Below are positions 1 through 5,902 of a stretch of 6,233 nt of DNA, piece by piece. The position numbers were made by a program, and so were the translations under genes. Below the pieces are notes generated by a model, which worked only from the letters and a program-made list of their open reading frames with translations, was not told the DNA's origin and did not search any database. The stretch lies in the NCBI GenBank assembly GCA_017934845.1, contig JAGBIR010000057.1, positions 1-6,233 on the forward strand, written 5' to 3'. This DNA comes from Alistipes sp. (GTDB taxonomy: Bacteria; Bacteroidota; Bacteroidia; Bacteroidales; Rikenellaceae). How positions within the stretch are numbered: position 1 is the first letter of the stretch; every line of letters starts with the position of its first letter.

Positions 1-44
1 ATAACTTCTTTGAAATTCATAATTCAAGGCTGCGAGTAAGCGAG

Positions 45-70
45 GGCAAAGTGAACTTGTTCGCTATGCC
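45..70. repeat. Imperfect hairpin
   Basis: GGCAAAGTGAAC (45-56) faces GTTCGCTATGCC (59-70). The arms form 11 pairs out of 12 positions (one A-A mismatch and one G-T wobble) around a very short TT turn, so the innermost pair probably opens. No T-tract follows, so it does not look like an intrinsic terminator for the + strand. Function is unknown. Confidence 0.5.
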
Positions 71-83
71 GAGCGAGAGCAGA

Positions 84-98
84 CAAGGGAAGCCCTTG
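84..98. repeat. Perfect 6-bp hairpin
   Basis: CAAGGG and CCCTTG pair exactly around the loop AAG. A competing pairing, AAGCC (90-94) with GGCTT (100-104), overlaps it. No run of T follows, so a terminator role is not supported. It may be part of the composite repeat that surrounds the element at 136-252. Confidence 0.5.
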
Positions 99-135
99 CG
101 GCTTGCCAAAATTAGGGCTTACGCGATGGTAATGA

Positions 136-252
136 TTATACCCCTCTGTCCTGCGGACATCTCCCCTATATTAGGGGCGAAATTTTTGGGTAGCAAAATA
201 AAAACTCTCCCCCTAAGGTAGGGGGAATACCCTTTAGGGGGAGGGGGTATAA
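136..252. repeat. Hairpin-rich MITE-like intergenic repeat, copy A (complete)
   Basis: The element of about 117 bp is bounded by near-perfect terminal inverted repeats: TTATACCCCTC (136-146) and GAGGGGGTATAA (241-252). Inside are four small hairpins: GTCC/GGAC (148-158), CCCCTA/TAGGGG (163-177), CCCCCTA/TAGGGGG (209-225) and CCCT/AGGG (230-239). It encodes no protein. Positions 127-186 are identical over 60 nt to 2734-2793 (copy B). Terminal inverted repeats plus dispersed copies suggest a non-autonomous mobile or REP-like element. No target-site duplication is clear and no transposase is present, so the mechanism of spread is inference. Confidence 0.75.
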
Positions 253-336
253 CTTCTTTGAAATTTATAATTAGGGCTGGCGCGACGATGCAATGGCACA
301 GAGATATAATTATAATGTAGAATTCCAAAAAATCAC

Positions 337-344
337 TATATTTG
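337..344 (+). promoter_or_regulatory. Likely sppA promoter, Bacteroidota -7 box
   Basis: TATATTTG matches the Bacteroidota consensus TAnnTTTG exactly. No good TTTG-type -33 element sits about 20 bp upstream. Transcription would begin near 350, giving sppA a leader of about 200 nt. A second exact match, TAAATTTG at 526-533, could serve as an alternative promoter close to the gene. Confidence 0.55.
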
Positions 345-555
345 TACTTTGAGAGCGATTTTTTTCGATTAATTGTGTAGTCTTTTGGTGCATAGCAACG
401 ACTAATAAGTAACTCCCAAACAGCAAAAATCTCTATCGACCGATATGAAAACCGTTATTTAGGTCGTTTATATTCGGCGATAAGGAGAGAGGCTTTGGCA
501 ACAAAGGCTTTATGGTGAGAGCAAATAAATTTGGCAAAATTAAAACATTATAGTT
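345..555 (+). promoter_or_regulatory. Long 5' leader of sppA with alternative hairpins
   Basis: This non-coding stretch follows the -7 box. It holds two mutually exclusive pairings: CGACC (437-441) with GGTCG (462-466), and CCGATAT (440-446) with ATATTCGG (470-477, one bulge). Further down, CTTTG/CAAAG at 493-506 is closed by a GCAA tetraloop of the GNRA type. A five-codon ATG frame (445-462) lies in the first loop but is too short to judge. No known riboswitch was recognised. Confidence 0.35.
526..533 (+). promoter_or_regulatory. Possible second sppA promoter
   Basis: TAAATTTG fits TAnnTTTG and lies 22 bp ahead of the sppA ATG. That would give a 5' end of about 16 nt. The nearest TTTG upstream (494-497) is too far away for the usual spacing of about 20 bp, so the match could be chance in A/T-rich DNA. 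Confidence 0.3.
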
Positions 556-2505
556 ATGGAAGAGAATAAGAATCAGGAGGTTGCCAACGAGCAGCCAATC
601 GTGAATCAGGTAAATGAATCATCGCAGGCGCAGGTCGCAGCAAGTGAGCCGGCACAGCAGAGCGCACCCGCTGCAAAACCCGCTACAAAGGGAGCAGCAA
701 AGCCCTCTGCAAAGGGTAAGTCAAAGATTTCGTTCGGCACAATTTTCGGTGCAGCGTTGCTGGCCGTTGTTGTGGGCGGTTTTGTTAAGTTCATCCTTTG
801 GATGGGCCTCTTCTCGGCCATCGGCTCAATGTCGGGTGGCGAGCAGGTGGCAATCCCCGAGAAGGCAATTTTGAAGATCGACTTGGCGGAGAGCATCCTC
901 GATGCACCGCTCAAGGATCCTATGGCGGGTTTCGACTTCAACACAATGTCGGCAGCAGCCAACGTTACGCTCTACGATGCGTTGCGAGCTCTCGACACAG
1001 CCAAGGAGGATGAACGCATAGCAGGTATCTACCTCAACTTTACAGGCGGTGGCGGTTTGACAAATGCCGGCATTGAGGAGTTGCGCGCGGCAATAATCGA
1101 CTTCAAGCAGAGCGGCAAGTTCGTTGTGGCATATAACGACAGCTACTCGCAGGGTATGTACTACTTCTGCTCGGTTGCCGACAAGATCTACATCCACCCC
1201 GAAGGCTCGTTCGACTGGATTGGTGCCGCTGCAAACACCACCTTCTATAAGGGTTTGTTGGACAAACTCGGTGTAAAGATCGACATCCTGCGTCCTACCG
1301 TATGTAAGTATAAGAGTGCCGTAGAGCCTTTCTTCCTCAAGGAGATGTCGCCTGCCAACCGCGCGCAGATGCAATCGATGGTTGACGTTATGTGGGGCGA
1401 GATTACAAAGGGCGTATCGGAGGCTCGTAATATTCCGGTCGAGGAGTTGAACGTTTTGGCCGACAATTTGTCGGTTGTGCTGCCCTCGGAGGCTATCGAG
1501 CATAAGATGGTCGATGGCGCACTCTATGCCGACCAAATGGAGGATTTGTTCACATCGGAGTACGGTATCGAGGAGCCCGAGTTTGTAACTTTGGGACAAT
1601 ATACCTCGGCTTTGGTTCCCGACGTAGAGAACCTCACTGCTCCGCAGGTGGCAATCGTATATGCCAACGGTAACGTTGTCGATGGCGAGGGCTCGGACGA
1701 CAATATCTATGGTTACACACTCTCGAAGACAATCCGCAAGGTTGCCGAGAATGACGATATCAAGGCTGTTGTGGTACGCGTTAACTCGCCCGGTGGTAGC
1801 GCATTGGCTGCCGACATCATCTGGCGCGAGATGAAGCTCCTGCAGGAGAAGAAGCCCGTGGTAATCTCTATGGGAGACTATGCTGCCAGCGGCGGTTACT
1901 ACATTTCGGCTCCTGCCGACGCCATTGTTGCCAACCGCCTGACACTTACCGGCTCGATTGGTGTGTTCGGCATCCTGCCAACGGTAGGCCCCGCATTGGA
2001 GAAGCACTTGGGTATCACTGCCGATGGTGTAAAGACCAACGCACACGCCGATATGAACAACGGTTTCGAGTCGCTCGACAACACCGAATATAAGGCATTT
2101 ATGCGCAGCGTCGATCGCGTTTACGAGCGATTCACATCGATTGTTGCCGAGGGTCGTAACCTGCCTATCGAGAAGGTGCTGGATATTGCCGAGGGTCGCG
2201 TTTGGATGGGCTCGCAGGCACAGGAGATTGGCTTGGTAGATACTTGTGGAGGTATCAAGACCGCCATCGCCGTAGCTATCGACAAGGCCGCCCTGGGTGA
2301 TAACTATCGCGTGGTGGAGGTTACCGAGGAGGCAACAGGCTTTGCCGCTGTGCTAAAGTCACTTGGCGTGCAGGCCTACAACAACATCTCCTCACGCAGC
2401 GAGATGGGTATGCTCAAGCGCGAGTACCGCAAGATTGAGCATCTGGTAGGCGAGCAGGGCATCCACGCCTACTGCCCCTATGTTTATAACTACGAGTTCC
2501 GTTAA
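556..2505 (+). CDS. sppA: Signal peptide peptidase SppA (protease IV, 67K type)
   Basis: This membrane-bound serine protease of family S49 degrades signal peptides left in the membrane after secretion. The 649-residue protein begins with a hydrophilic Ala/Pro/Gln/Lys-rich tail (1-57), followed by one membrane segment (about 61-88). Two S49 domains follow. The first holds YKSAVEPF, whose Lys253 matches the general base Lys209 of E. coli SppA. The second holds NSPGGS (410-415), AASGGYY with nucleophile Ser445 (E. coli Ser409), and the conserved TLTGSIGVFG (463 onward). Keeping both halves of the Ser-Lys dyad in separate repeats is diagnostic of the 67K form, and the length is close to the E. 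coli protein (618 aa). The ATG at 556 is the first in frame; no Shine-Dalgarno is visible, as is usual in this phylum. A strong hairpin follows, so it is probably monocistronic. Confidence 0.96.
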   Translation: MEENKNQEVANEQPIVNQVNESSQAQVAASEPAQQSAPAAKPATKGAAKPSAKGKSKISFGTIFGAALLAVVVGGFVKFILWMGLFSAIGSMSGGEQVAIPEKAILKIDLAESILDAPLKDPMAGFDFNTMSAAANVTLYDALRALDTAKEDERIAGIYLNFTGGGGLTNAGIEELRAAIIDFKQSGKFVVAYNDSYSQGMYYFCSVADKIYIHPEGSFDWIGAAANTTFYKGLLDKLGVKIDILRPTVCKYKSAVEPFFLKEMSPANRAQMQSMVDVMWGEITKGVSEARNIPVEELNVLADNLSVVLPSEAIEHKMVDGALYADQMEDLFTSEYGIEEPEFVTLGQYTSALVPDVENLTAPQVAIVYANGNVVDGEGSDDNIYGYTLSKTIRKVAENDDIKAVVVRVNSPGGSALAADIIWREMKLLQEKKPVVISMGDYAASGGYYISAPADAIVANRLTLTGSIGVFGILPTVGPALEKHLGITADGVKTNAHADMNNGFESLDNTEYKAFMRSVDRVYERFTSIVAEGRNLPIEKVLDIAEGRVWMGSQAQEIGLVDTCGGIKTAIAVAIDKAALGDNYRVVEVTEEATGFAAVLKSLGVQAYNNISSRSEMGMLKREYRKIEHLVGEQGIHAYCPYVYNYEFR

Positions 2506-2526
2506 TCTATCGGCAATAGATAATCG

Positions 2527-2585
2527 AGCGCAAGGTTTTTAAGCGTAAGGTTTTCAGCTTAAGTTTTTTAAGCGTAAGTTTTTTA
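2527..2585. repeat. Four-copy tandem repeat, 14-15 bp unit
   Basis: Four imperfect head-to-tail copies of AGCGTAAGGTTTTTA lie at 2527-2541, 2542-2555, 2556-2570 and 2571-2585. Each ends in a run of 4-6 T. The array starts 22 bp after the sppA stop and ends just before a strong hairpin. The T-runs lack paired stems of their own, so the array is not a string of terminators in the usual sense. It may be a slippage-prone array. Confidence 0.8.
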
Positions 2586-2590
2586 GTAAC

Positions 2591-2628
2591 GAGCAAGGCA
2601 TCCCACGCGGGGTGCCTTGTTCTGTTTA
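2591..2628 (+). terminator. Probable intrinsic terminator of sppA
   Basis: A 14-bp stem, GAGCAAGGCATCCC (2591-2604) with GGGGTGCCTTGTTC (2609-2622), encloses the loop ACGC and has two G-T wobbles. The trailing T-tract is short and interrupted (TGTTT), so termination efficiency is uncertain, but the stem is the strongest in the window and sits 85 bp after the stop. Confidence 0.65.
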
Positions 2629-2638
2629 GCCTGCACCG

Positions 2639-2656
2639 CAGCCGTAACGGCTGTTT
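2639..2656 (+). terminator. Second hairpin with short T-run
   Basis: CAGCCG (2639-2644) and CGGCTG (2648-2653) pair perfectly around TAA and are followed by TTT. It could be a weak back-up terminator after the hairpin at 2591-2622, or just a conserved intergenic hairpin. Confidence 0.35.
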
Positions 2657-2660
2657 CCTG

Positions 2661-2695
2661 AATTCAAAATTCAAAATTAAGAATTCAAAATTAAG
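2661..2695. repeat. A/T-rich 14-bp tandem repeat
   Basis: AATTCAAAATTAAG occurs twice exactly (2668-2681 and 2682-2695), preceded by a partial copy (2661-2667). Related A/T-rich sequence borders the other hairpin elements (10-28, 258-275, 2873-2885), always leading into GGCT and a G/C-rich stretch. It therefore appears to be the linker module of a composite intergenic repeat. Confidence 0.7.
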
Positions 2696-2742
2696 GCTTC
2701 GCAGCGGCGATGACAGTAACAATAGCTTGCGAGTGGTAATGA

Positions 2743-2870
2743 TTATACCCCTCTGTCCTGCGGACATCTCCCCTATATTAGGGGCGAAATTTTATTACCC
2801 ACTATATTTTAGGTAGCATAGGAAAACTCTCCCCTTATGATAGGGGGAGTCCCGAAAGGGGAGGGGGTAT
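2743..2870. repeat. Hairpin-rich MITE-like repeat, copy B (complete)
   Basis: This has the same architecture as copy A, from TTATACCCCTC (2743-2753) to GAGGGGGTAT (2861-2870), about 128 bp. The left half is identical to copy A over 60 nt (2734-2793). The central stretch (2794-2829) has diverged and is longer. The right half keeps the pattern with different detail: CCCCTTATGATAGGGG, then CCCGAAAGGG, then the terminal repeat. Conservation is strongest in the paired parts. Confidence 0.75.
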
Positions 2871-2908
2871 GCAAATTCAAAATTGTTTGGCTGGCGCAGC
2901 GGTAATGA

Positions 2909-2989
2909 TTATACCCCTCTGTCACTGACGTGACATCTCCCCTACATTAGGGGCGAAAGTTTAGGAGCAGCAAAATAAAACCCTCCCGA
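2909..2989. repeat. Hairpin-rich repeat, copy C (truncated on the right)
   Basis: The left end TTATACCCCTC (2909-2919), the hairpin GTCAC/GTGAC (2921-2934) and CCCCTA/TAGGGG (2939-2953) are present. The right half fades out at CCCTCCCGAAAG, with no closing GGGGGTAT. The first hairpin differs from copies A and B (GTCC/GGAC there) yet remains fully paired. The remnant lies 38 bp in front of copy B's end and runs up to the promoter at 3035-3042. Confidence 0.7.
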
Positions 2990-3034
2990 AAGCAACTTAA
3001 AAAACAAAGTAAATAATTTTAAACTGCTTTTTAT

Positions 3035-3042
3035 TACCTTTG
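3035..3042 (+). promoter_or_regulatory. Likely promoter of the glycosidase-like gene (-7 box)
   Basis: TACCTTTG fits TAnnTTTG exactly and follows an A/T-rich tract. No clear -33 TTTG is present at the usual spacing. Transcription should start near 3049, after the in-frame GTG at 3045, which favours the ATG at 3075 as the translation start. Confidence 0.6.
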
Positions 3043-3074
3043 TAGTGGTTACGGAACAAAAAAATTGCGATTAT

Positions 3075-4946
3075 ATGAGAAAATTTATGATGTTGGTGGC
3101 GAGCTGTGCGGCTCTTTTGGGTTCGATAGCTGTCGAGGCGCAGCAGAAGAGCGTAGAGCTCTCGCACGTCGATGCACGATTGAAGGGCGGCTGTCCTGTG
3201 GCGAACTTCGCCTTCACGTTTCAGGTAGGCGAGGATGGTGTGCCGGGTTATCTGTGGCGTAATACGGGTCGTTTGGGTGGCTGGTTGGAGGCTGCAGGCC
3301 GTATGGACATTAAGATTGCTTACGACGGCAAGGAGTACACGATAGATGAGTTTGAAAATCGCGAGGTTACGCGCCGCTTCCCCTTTGCGAGTGTCGTGGC
3401 ACAGCGAAAAGGCATCAAGTCGCAGCTTACTTTAGAGACGTTTGCTCCGCTGGGTGTAAACGACGAGCATACCTCATCATTGCCCGCGCTGATGATGGAG
3501 TTCGGGCTGAAAAACCCCACATCGCGCAGCGAGGAGTTCTCGATTATCATCACCCCATGTTTCGATGGTGAGGAGTGGGCAAGCGATGGCGACAACAAAC
3601 TGAAAGGCACTACGTTATACCTCGGTTGCAACACCTCGGCGCAGTGGGATGGCAAGCGACTCTCAATCCCCGTCAAGGCAACGAAGAGTGCAGAGCAGAG
3701 GGTGCGACTACTGCTCACCTCCTACGACAAGGAGTGGATTTCGGCACGCTCATTCGCCTCGGCCGAGGAGCTGTATAATTATGGTATGCGCAATTGGGAT
3801 ATCCTGCGCGAGCGAACCCAGCAATTTGCTGCGGCCATTCCCCAGACCTCCGACGACGAGCTGAACGCCTACCTGCGCTGGTATATGACCGCCGGCATAT
3901 CGCTTACACGCCTTACTGCCGATGGCAAGGCTTTGACGTTGGGCTACTGCGAGCTTAACCAGCGCGACTCGTTCTGGACCTCGTGGCTGCATCTTGTTCT
4001 GTTCCGCAAGTTGGATTGGCAGATGATTGAGCAGAGCTATAAGCATATCTCGTCAGAGGGTAAGGTGCCAACCTGCATCTACCCCGTAATCGAACGCAAG
4101 GACGACCTCGACATCAATCTCTTCCTGCTGCTGCGTACGGCGCGCCACTATGCCTTCTACAACAACACCGAGCAGGTGCGTGGCGAGTGGGCATCTATGC
4201 AGCGGGTTATGGATTGGGTTATCTCGCGCGACTTCGATGGCGAGGGCCTGCCACAGCAGATCTCGTTCTGGGGCGACTGGAAGGATGTGAATTATGTTGC
4301 CGACCGCAAATACTCTCCTTTTGTGGCTATGCTGTATCTTGCCGCACTTGAGCAGATGGAGTATTTTGCCAATCTGTTTGACGACAAGGCTGCCGCAGCG
4401 CGCTATGCCGAGGCCTATGCGAAGGGCTACGCGAAGCTCAACCGCCCGACTTCGGAGGGTGGACTCTGGAATGGCCGCTACTATTGTCAGATTTGGAAGG
4501 ATGGCTCGGTGAAGGAGCTGCTGTATCAGGATCAGATTGTGGGCGTGATGTATGGCGTAGTGCCTTCGGAGCGTGCCACATCTATTATCGAGGAGCTCAA
4601 CAAGAGCAACTCATCGCCCTACGGCATTGCCAACTCATACCCCTTCCTGCCCGAGGTGCGCGACCCCGAGGCGGAGTATCATAATGGCGGCGTATGGCCA
4701 TGGGTATGCTTTATGGATGCGTGGGCGCGTATGCGTCAGGGCCGTACACAGGAGGGCATCAGCCTGATTAAAAAGGTAGCTATGGCCGACTTGGTACGCT
4801 CGGGCGATTATGTCCCCAACGAGCATCTAAACTCACTCACGGGCGAGAATCTCGGCTTCCCGATTCAGGGCTGGAACGCCGCACTCTTCGGTACGGTATA
4901 TTTCAACCTCACCCACCCCGAAGCCCGCTTTAAGATTGAAAAATAG
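3075..4946 (+). CDS. Exported six-hairpin glycoside hydrolase-like protein, family unassigned
   Basis: The 623-residue protein starts at the ATG that opens a clean signal peptide (MRKF, hydrophobic to about 20, likely cleavage after VEA at 22). It should be exported to the periplasm or cell surface. A beta-rich domain (about 25-235) precedes an all-helical domain (about 250-623), the layout of (alpha/alpha)6-barrel glycosidases. The segment ending APLGVNDEHTSSLPALMMEF resembles the N-terminal domain of GH116-like enzymes. RDSFW (Arg297-Asp298), FWGDWKD (Asp401, Asp404), YHNGGVWPW (535-543) and a C-terminal Glu583/Glu591 region resemble motifs of GH63, GH78 and amylo-1,6-glucosidase-like clans. 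An Asp in the middle and a late Glu could be acid and base, but that is inference, and the substrate cannot be read from sequence. A relaxed lipobox at Cys11 is possible. It appears to be a single-gene unit; no SusC/SusD pair is beside it. Confidence 0.65.
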   Translation: MRKFMMLVASCAALLGSIAVEAQQKSVELSHVDARLKGGCPVANFAFTFQVGEDGVPGYLWRNTGRLGGWLEAAGRMDIKIAYDGKEYTIDEFENREVTRRFPFASVVAQRKGIKSQLTLETFAPLGVNDEHTSSLPALMMEFGLKNPTSRSEEFSIIITPCFDGEEWASDGDNKLKGTTLYLGCNTSAQWDGKRLSIPVKATKSAEQRVRLLLTSYDKEWISARSFASAEELYNYGMRNWDILRERTQQFAAAIPQTSDDELNAYLRWYMTAGISLTRLTADGKALTLGYCELNQRDSFWTSWLHLVLFRKLDWQMIEQSYKHISSEGKVPTCIYPVIERKDDLDINLFLLLRTARHYAFYNNTEQVRGEWASMQRVMDWVISRDFDGEGLPQQISFWGDWKDVNYVADRKYSPFVAMLYLAALEQMEYFANLFDDKAAAARYAEAYAKGYAKLNRPTSEGGLWNGRYYCQIWKDGSVKELLYQDQIVGVMYGVVPSERATSIIEELNKSNSSPYGIANSYPFLPEVRDPEAEYHNGGVWPWVCFMDAWARMRQGRTQEGISLIKKVAMADLVRSGDYVPNEHLNSLTGENLGFPIQGWNAALFGTVYFNLTHPEARFKIEK

Positions 4947-4968
4947 TGCGGTCGCAGCAACCGTATTA

Positions 4969-5000
4969 CGGCTGATTTTGAGTTCTGAGCCGGCTTTTTT
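4969..5000 (+). terminator. Weak intrinsic terminator after the glycosidase-like gene
   Basis: CGGCT (4969-4973) pairs with AGCCG (4988-4992) around a 14-nt loop, followed by GC and six T (4995-5000). The short stem and large loop make it weak. Its position, 22 bp after the stop and just before a new promoter, supports the call. Confidence 0.4.
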
Positions 5001-5010
5001 CTCGGATTTT

Positions 5011-5042
5011 TTTGGCACTTTGCATAGGTTTTGTTATATTTG
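5011..5042 (+). promoter_or_regulatory. mqnA promoter (-33 and -7 boxes)
   Basis: TTTG (5011-5014) and TATATTTG (5035-5042) are separated by 20 bp, which matches the Bacteroidota sigma-ABfr promoter pattern well. It is the best promoter in the window. Transcription should start near 5049, leaving a leader of about 80 nt before mqnA. Confidence 0.7.
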
Positions 5043-5058
5043 CACGTCAAAGGGCCTT

Positions 5059-5097
5059 ATGAAATCCTTTTGGATAGGGAGGTTTTTTCGATTTTAA
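5059..5097 (+). CDS. Possible 12-codon aromatic-rich leader peptide before mqnA
   Basis: ATG at 5059 opens the short frame MKSFWIGRFFRF, ending with TAA. Four Phe and one Trp make up 5 of 12 residues. It would begin about 10 nt after the predicted transcript start. Within it lies a G-T-rich hairpin (5066-5071 with 5077-5082) followed by six T (5083-5088). An upstream AAAGG (5049-5053) could instead pair with CCTTT (5066-5070). This resembles an attenuator, but T-rich DNA codes for Phe by default, so translation is unproven. Confidence 0.25.
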   Translation: MKSFWIGRFFRF

Positions 5098-5128
5098 CGG
5101 AGTGTGTAACTAATTTAGCCTACTATGG

Positions 5129-5902
5129 ATGATGGTCAACAATGCACGTATAGCGGCTGTATCGTATCTGAATACGATACCATTCATCTATGGTATTCGA
5201 CACGAAGGTAATCTTCGCGCCGACCTGCTTCTTGCGCCCCCTGCCGACTGTTATAAAGCCTATGCGGAGGGTAAGGCCGACATCGCTCTGATGCCTTCGG
5301 CAATGGTTCCTACACTCAAATCAACCGACATAATAACTGACTACTGCATAGGAGCTTCGGGCAAAGTACGCACCGTAGAGCTCTTCTCGAACGTGCCCAT
5401 AGGTCAGGTGCGTCGCGTATTTTTGGATGCCCACTCGCGCACCTCGGTGCAGTTGCTGGGTTACTTGGCGGCAAACTATTGGCACATAGCACCCGAATGG
5501 TATGAGTTGAGCGATTACACACAGGTGGCTTATGCCCAGAAGGAGGATGCCTTCCTGCTTATTGGCGACAAGGTTTTCGACCACGAGGGTCTTTTCAACT
5601 ACAACTACGACCTCTCGGAGGAGTGGAAGAAGGCCACGTCGATGCCCTTCGCCTTTGCCGTATGGGTTGCCCGCAAGGGTACGTCGTATGAGTTGATCGA
5701 CGGCCTCGAGCGCGCCTTCACCTTTGGTGTGGAGTCTATTTGGGAGGCTATAGTCGAGGCGGGTTATGACCAGAAGCCCTACAACGCTTATGAGTATCTG
5801 ACTCAAAACATAGATTTCGTGTTTAACGCCGAGAAGCACTCGGCACTGCAAAAGTTTTGGAACGCAGGCATCAAGGTTGAGCCTCGATCCAACCCGGGTT
5901 GA
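5129..5902 (+). CDS. mqnA: Chorismate dehydratase MqnA (futalosine menaquinone pathway)
   Basis: MqnA removes water from chorismate to give 3-[(1-carboxyvinyl)oxy]benzoate, the first step of the futalosine route to menaquinone, in the cytoplasm. The 257-residue protein has the usual family length and no signal peptide. The family marks are easy to see: RIAAVSYLNTIPF (Asn15), DIALMPSAMV (51-60), IGASGKVRTVELFS (74-87), LDAHSRTSV (99-107) and LLIGD (143-147), together forming the two-lobed, periplasmic-binding-protein-like fold. Start: ATG at 5129 or the next ATG at 5132; an ATG at 5125 is out of frame. It has its own promoter. The other mqn genes are not in the window. The stop lies inside the palindrome AACCCGGGTT, which may also take part in the structure that follows. 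Confidence 0.95.
   Translation: MMVNNARIAAVSYLNTIPFIYGIRHEGNLRADLLLAPPADCYKAYAEGKADIALMPSAMVPTLKSTDIITDYCIGASGKVRTVELFSNVPIGQVRRVFLDAHSRTSVQLLGYLAANYWHIAPEWYELSDYTQVAYAQKEDAFLLIGDKVFDHEGLFNYNYDLSEEWKKATSMPFAFAVWVARKGTSYELIDGLERAFTFGVESIWEAIVEAGYDQKPYNAYEYLTQNIDFVFNAEKHSALQKFWNAGIKVEPRSNPG

Larger units (their letters stand above)
1..336. other. Gene-free intergenic region with repeats and hairpins
   Basis: No credible coding region is visible here. The stretch opens with a 24-nt sequence (1-24) that recurs at 249-272 with one mismatch. It continues with an imperfect hairpin (45-70), a perfect hairpin (84-98) and a complete copy of a hairpin-rich repeat (about 136-252). A minus-strand frame across it has no domain-like content, and part of it is simply repeat sequence read through. 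The gene to the left lies outside the window. Confidence 0.7.

Noticed and set aside
136..252. Complete insertion sequence
   Set aside because: The element is about 117 bp with no coding capacity; it can at most be non-autonomous.
119..328. Minus-strand frame in the left intergenic region, and a similar one at 2507-2767
   Set aside because: Both contain the same peptide MSAGQRGIIIT only because they cross the same repeat element. They also read tandem repeats and hairpins as protein.
445..462. Five-codon upstream frame (MKTVI) in the sppA leader
   Set aside because: Too short to separate from chance, with no ribosome-binding evidence.
826..2046. 406-codon open frame on the minus strand opposite sppA
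   Set aside because: The + strand frame is a well-conserved SppA with both catalytic residues. The minus-strand product has no recognisable domain and is rich in Cys/His/Arg runs typical of shadow frames.
2661..2695. CRISPR-like array
   Set aside because: The 14-bp copies abut directly without spacers, and no cas gene is present.
3045..3074. In-frame GTG start giving a 10-residue longer glycosidase-like protein
   Set aside because: It lies next to the -7 box, before the expected transcript start, and would place charged residues in front of a clean signal peptide that starts at the ATG at 3075.
3096..3107. Lipoprotein lipobox at Cys11 of the glycosidase-like protein
   Set aside because: VASC fits only a relaxed pattern, and the hydrophobic core continues past the Cys to a good signal peptidase I site (VEA). 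Kept as a possibility only.
5321..5851. 176-codon minus-strand frame opposite mqnA
   Set aside because: It is entirely inside mqnA, which has strong family motifs; no independent coding signal.
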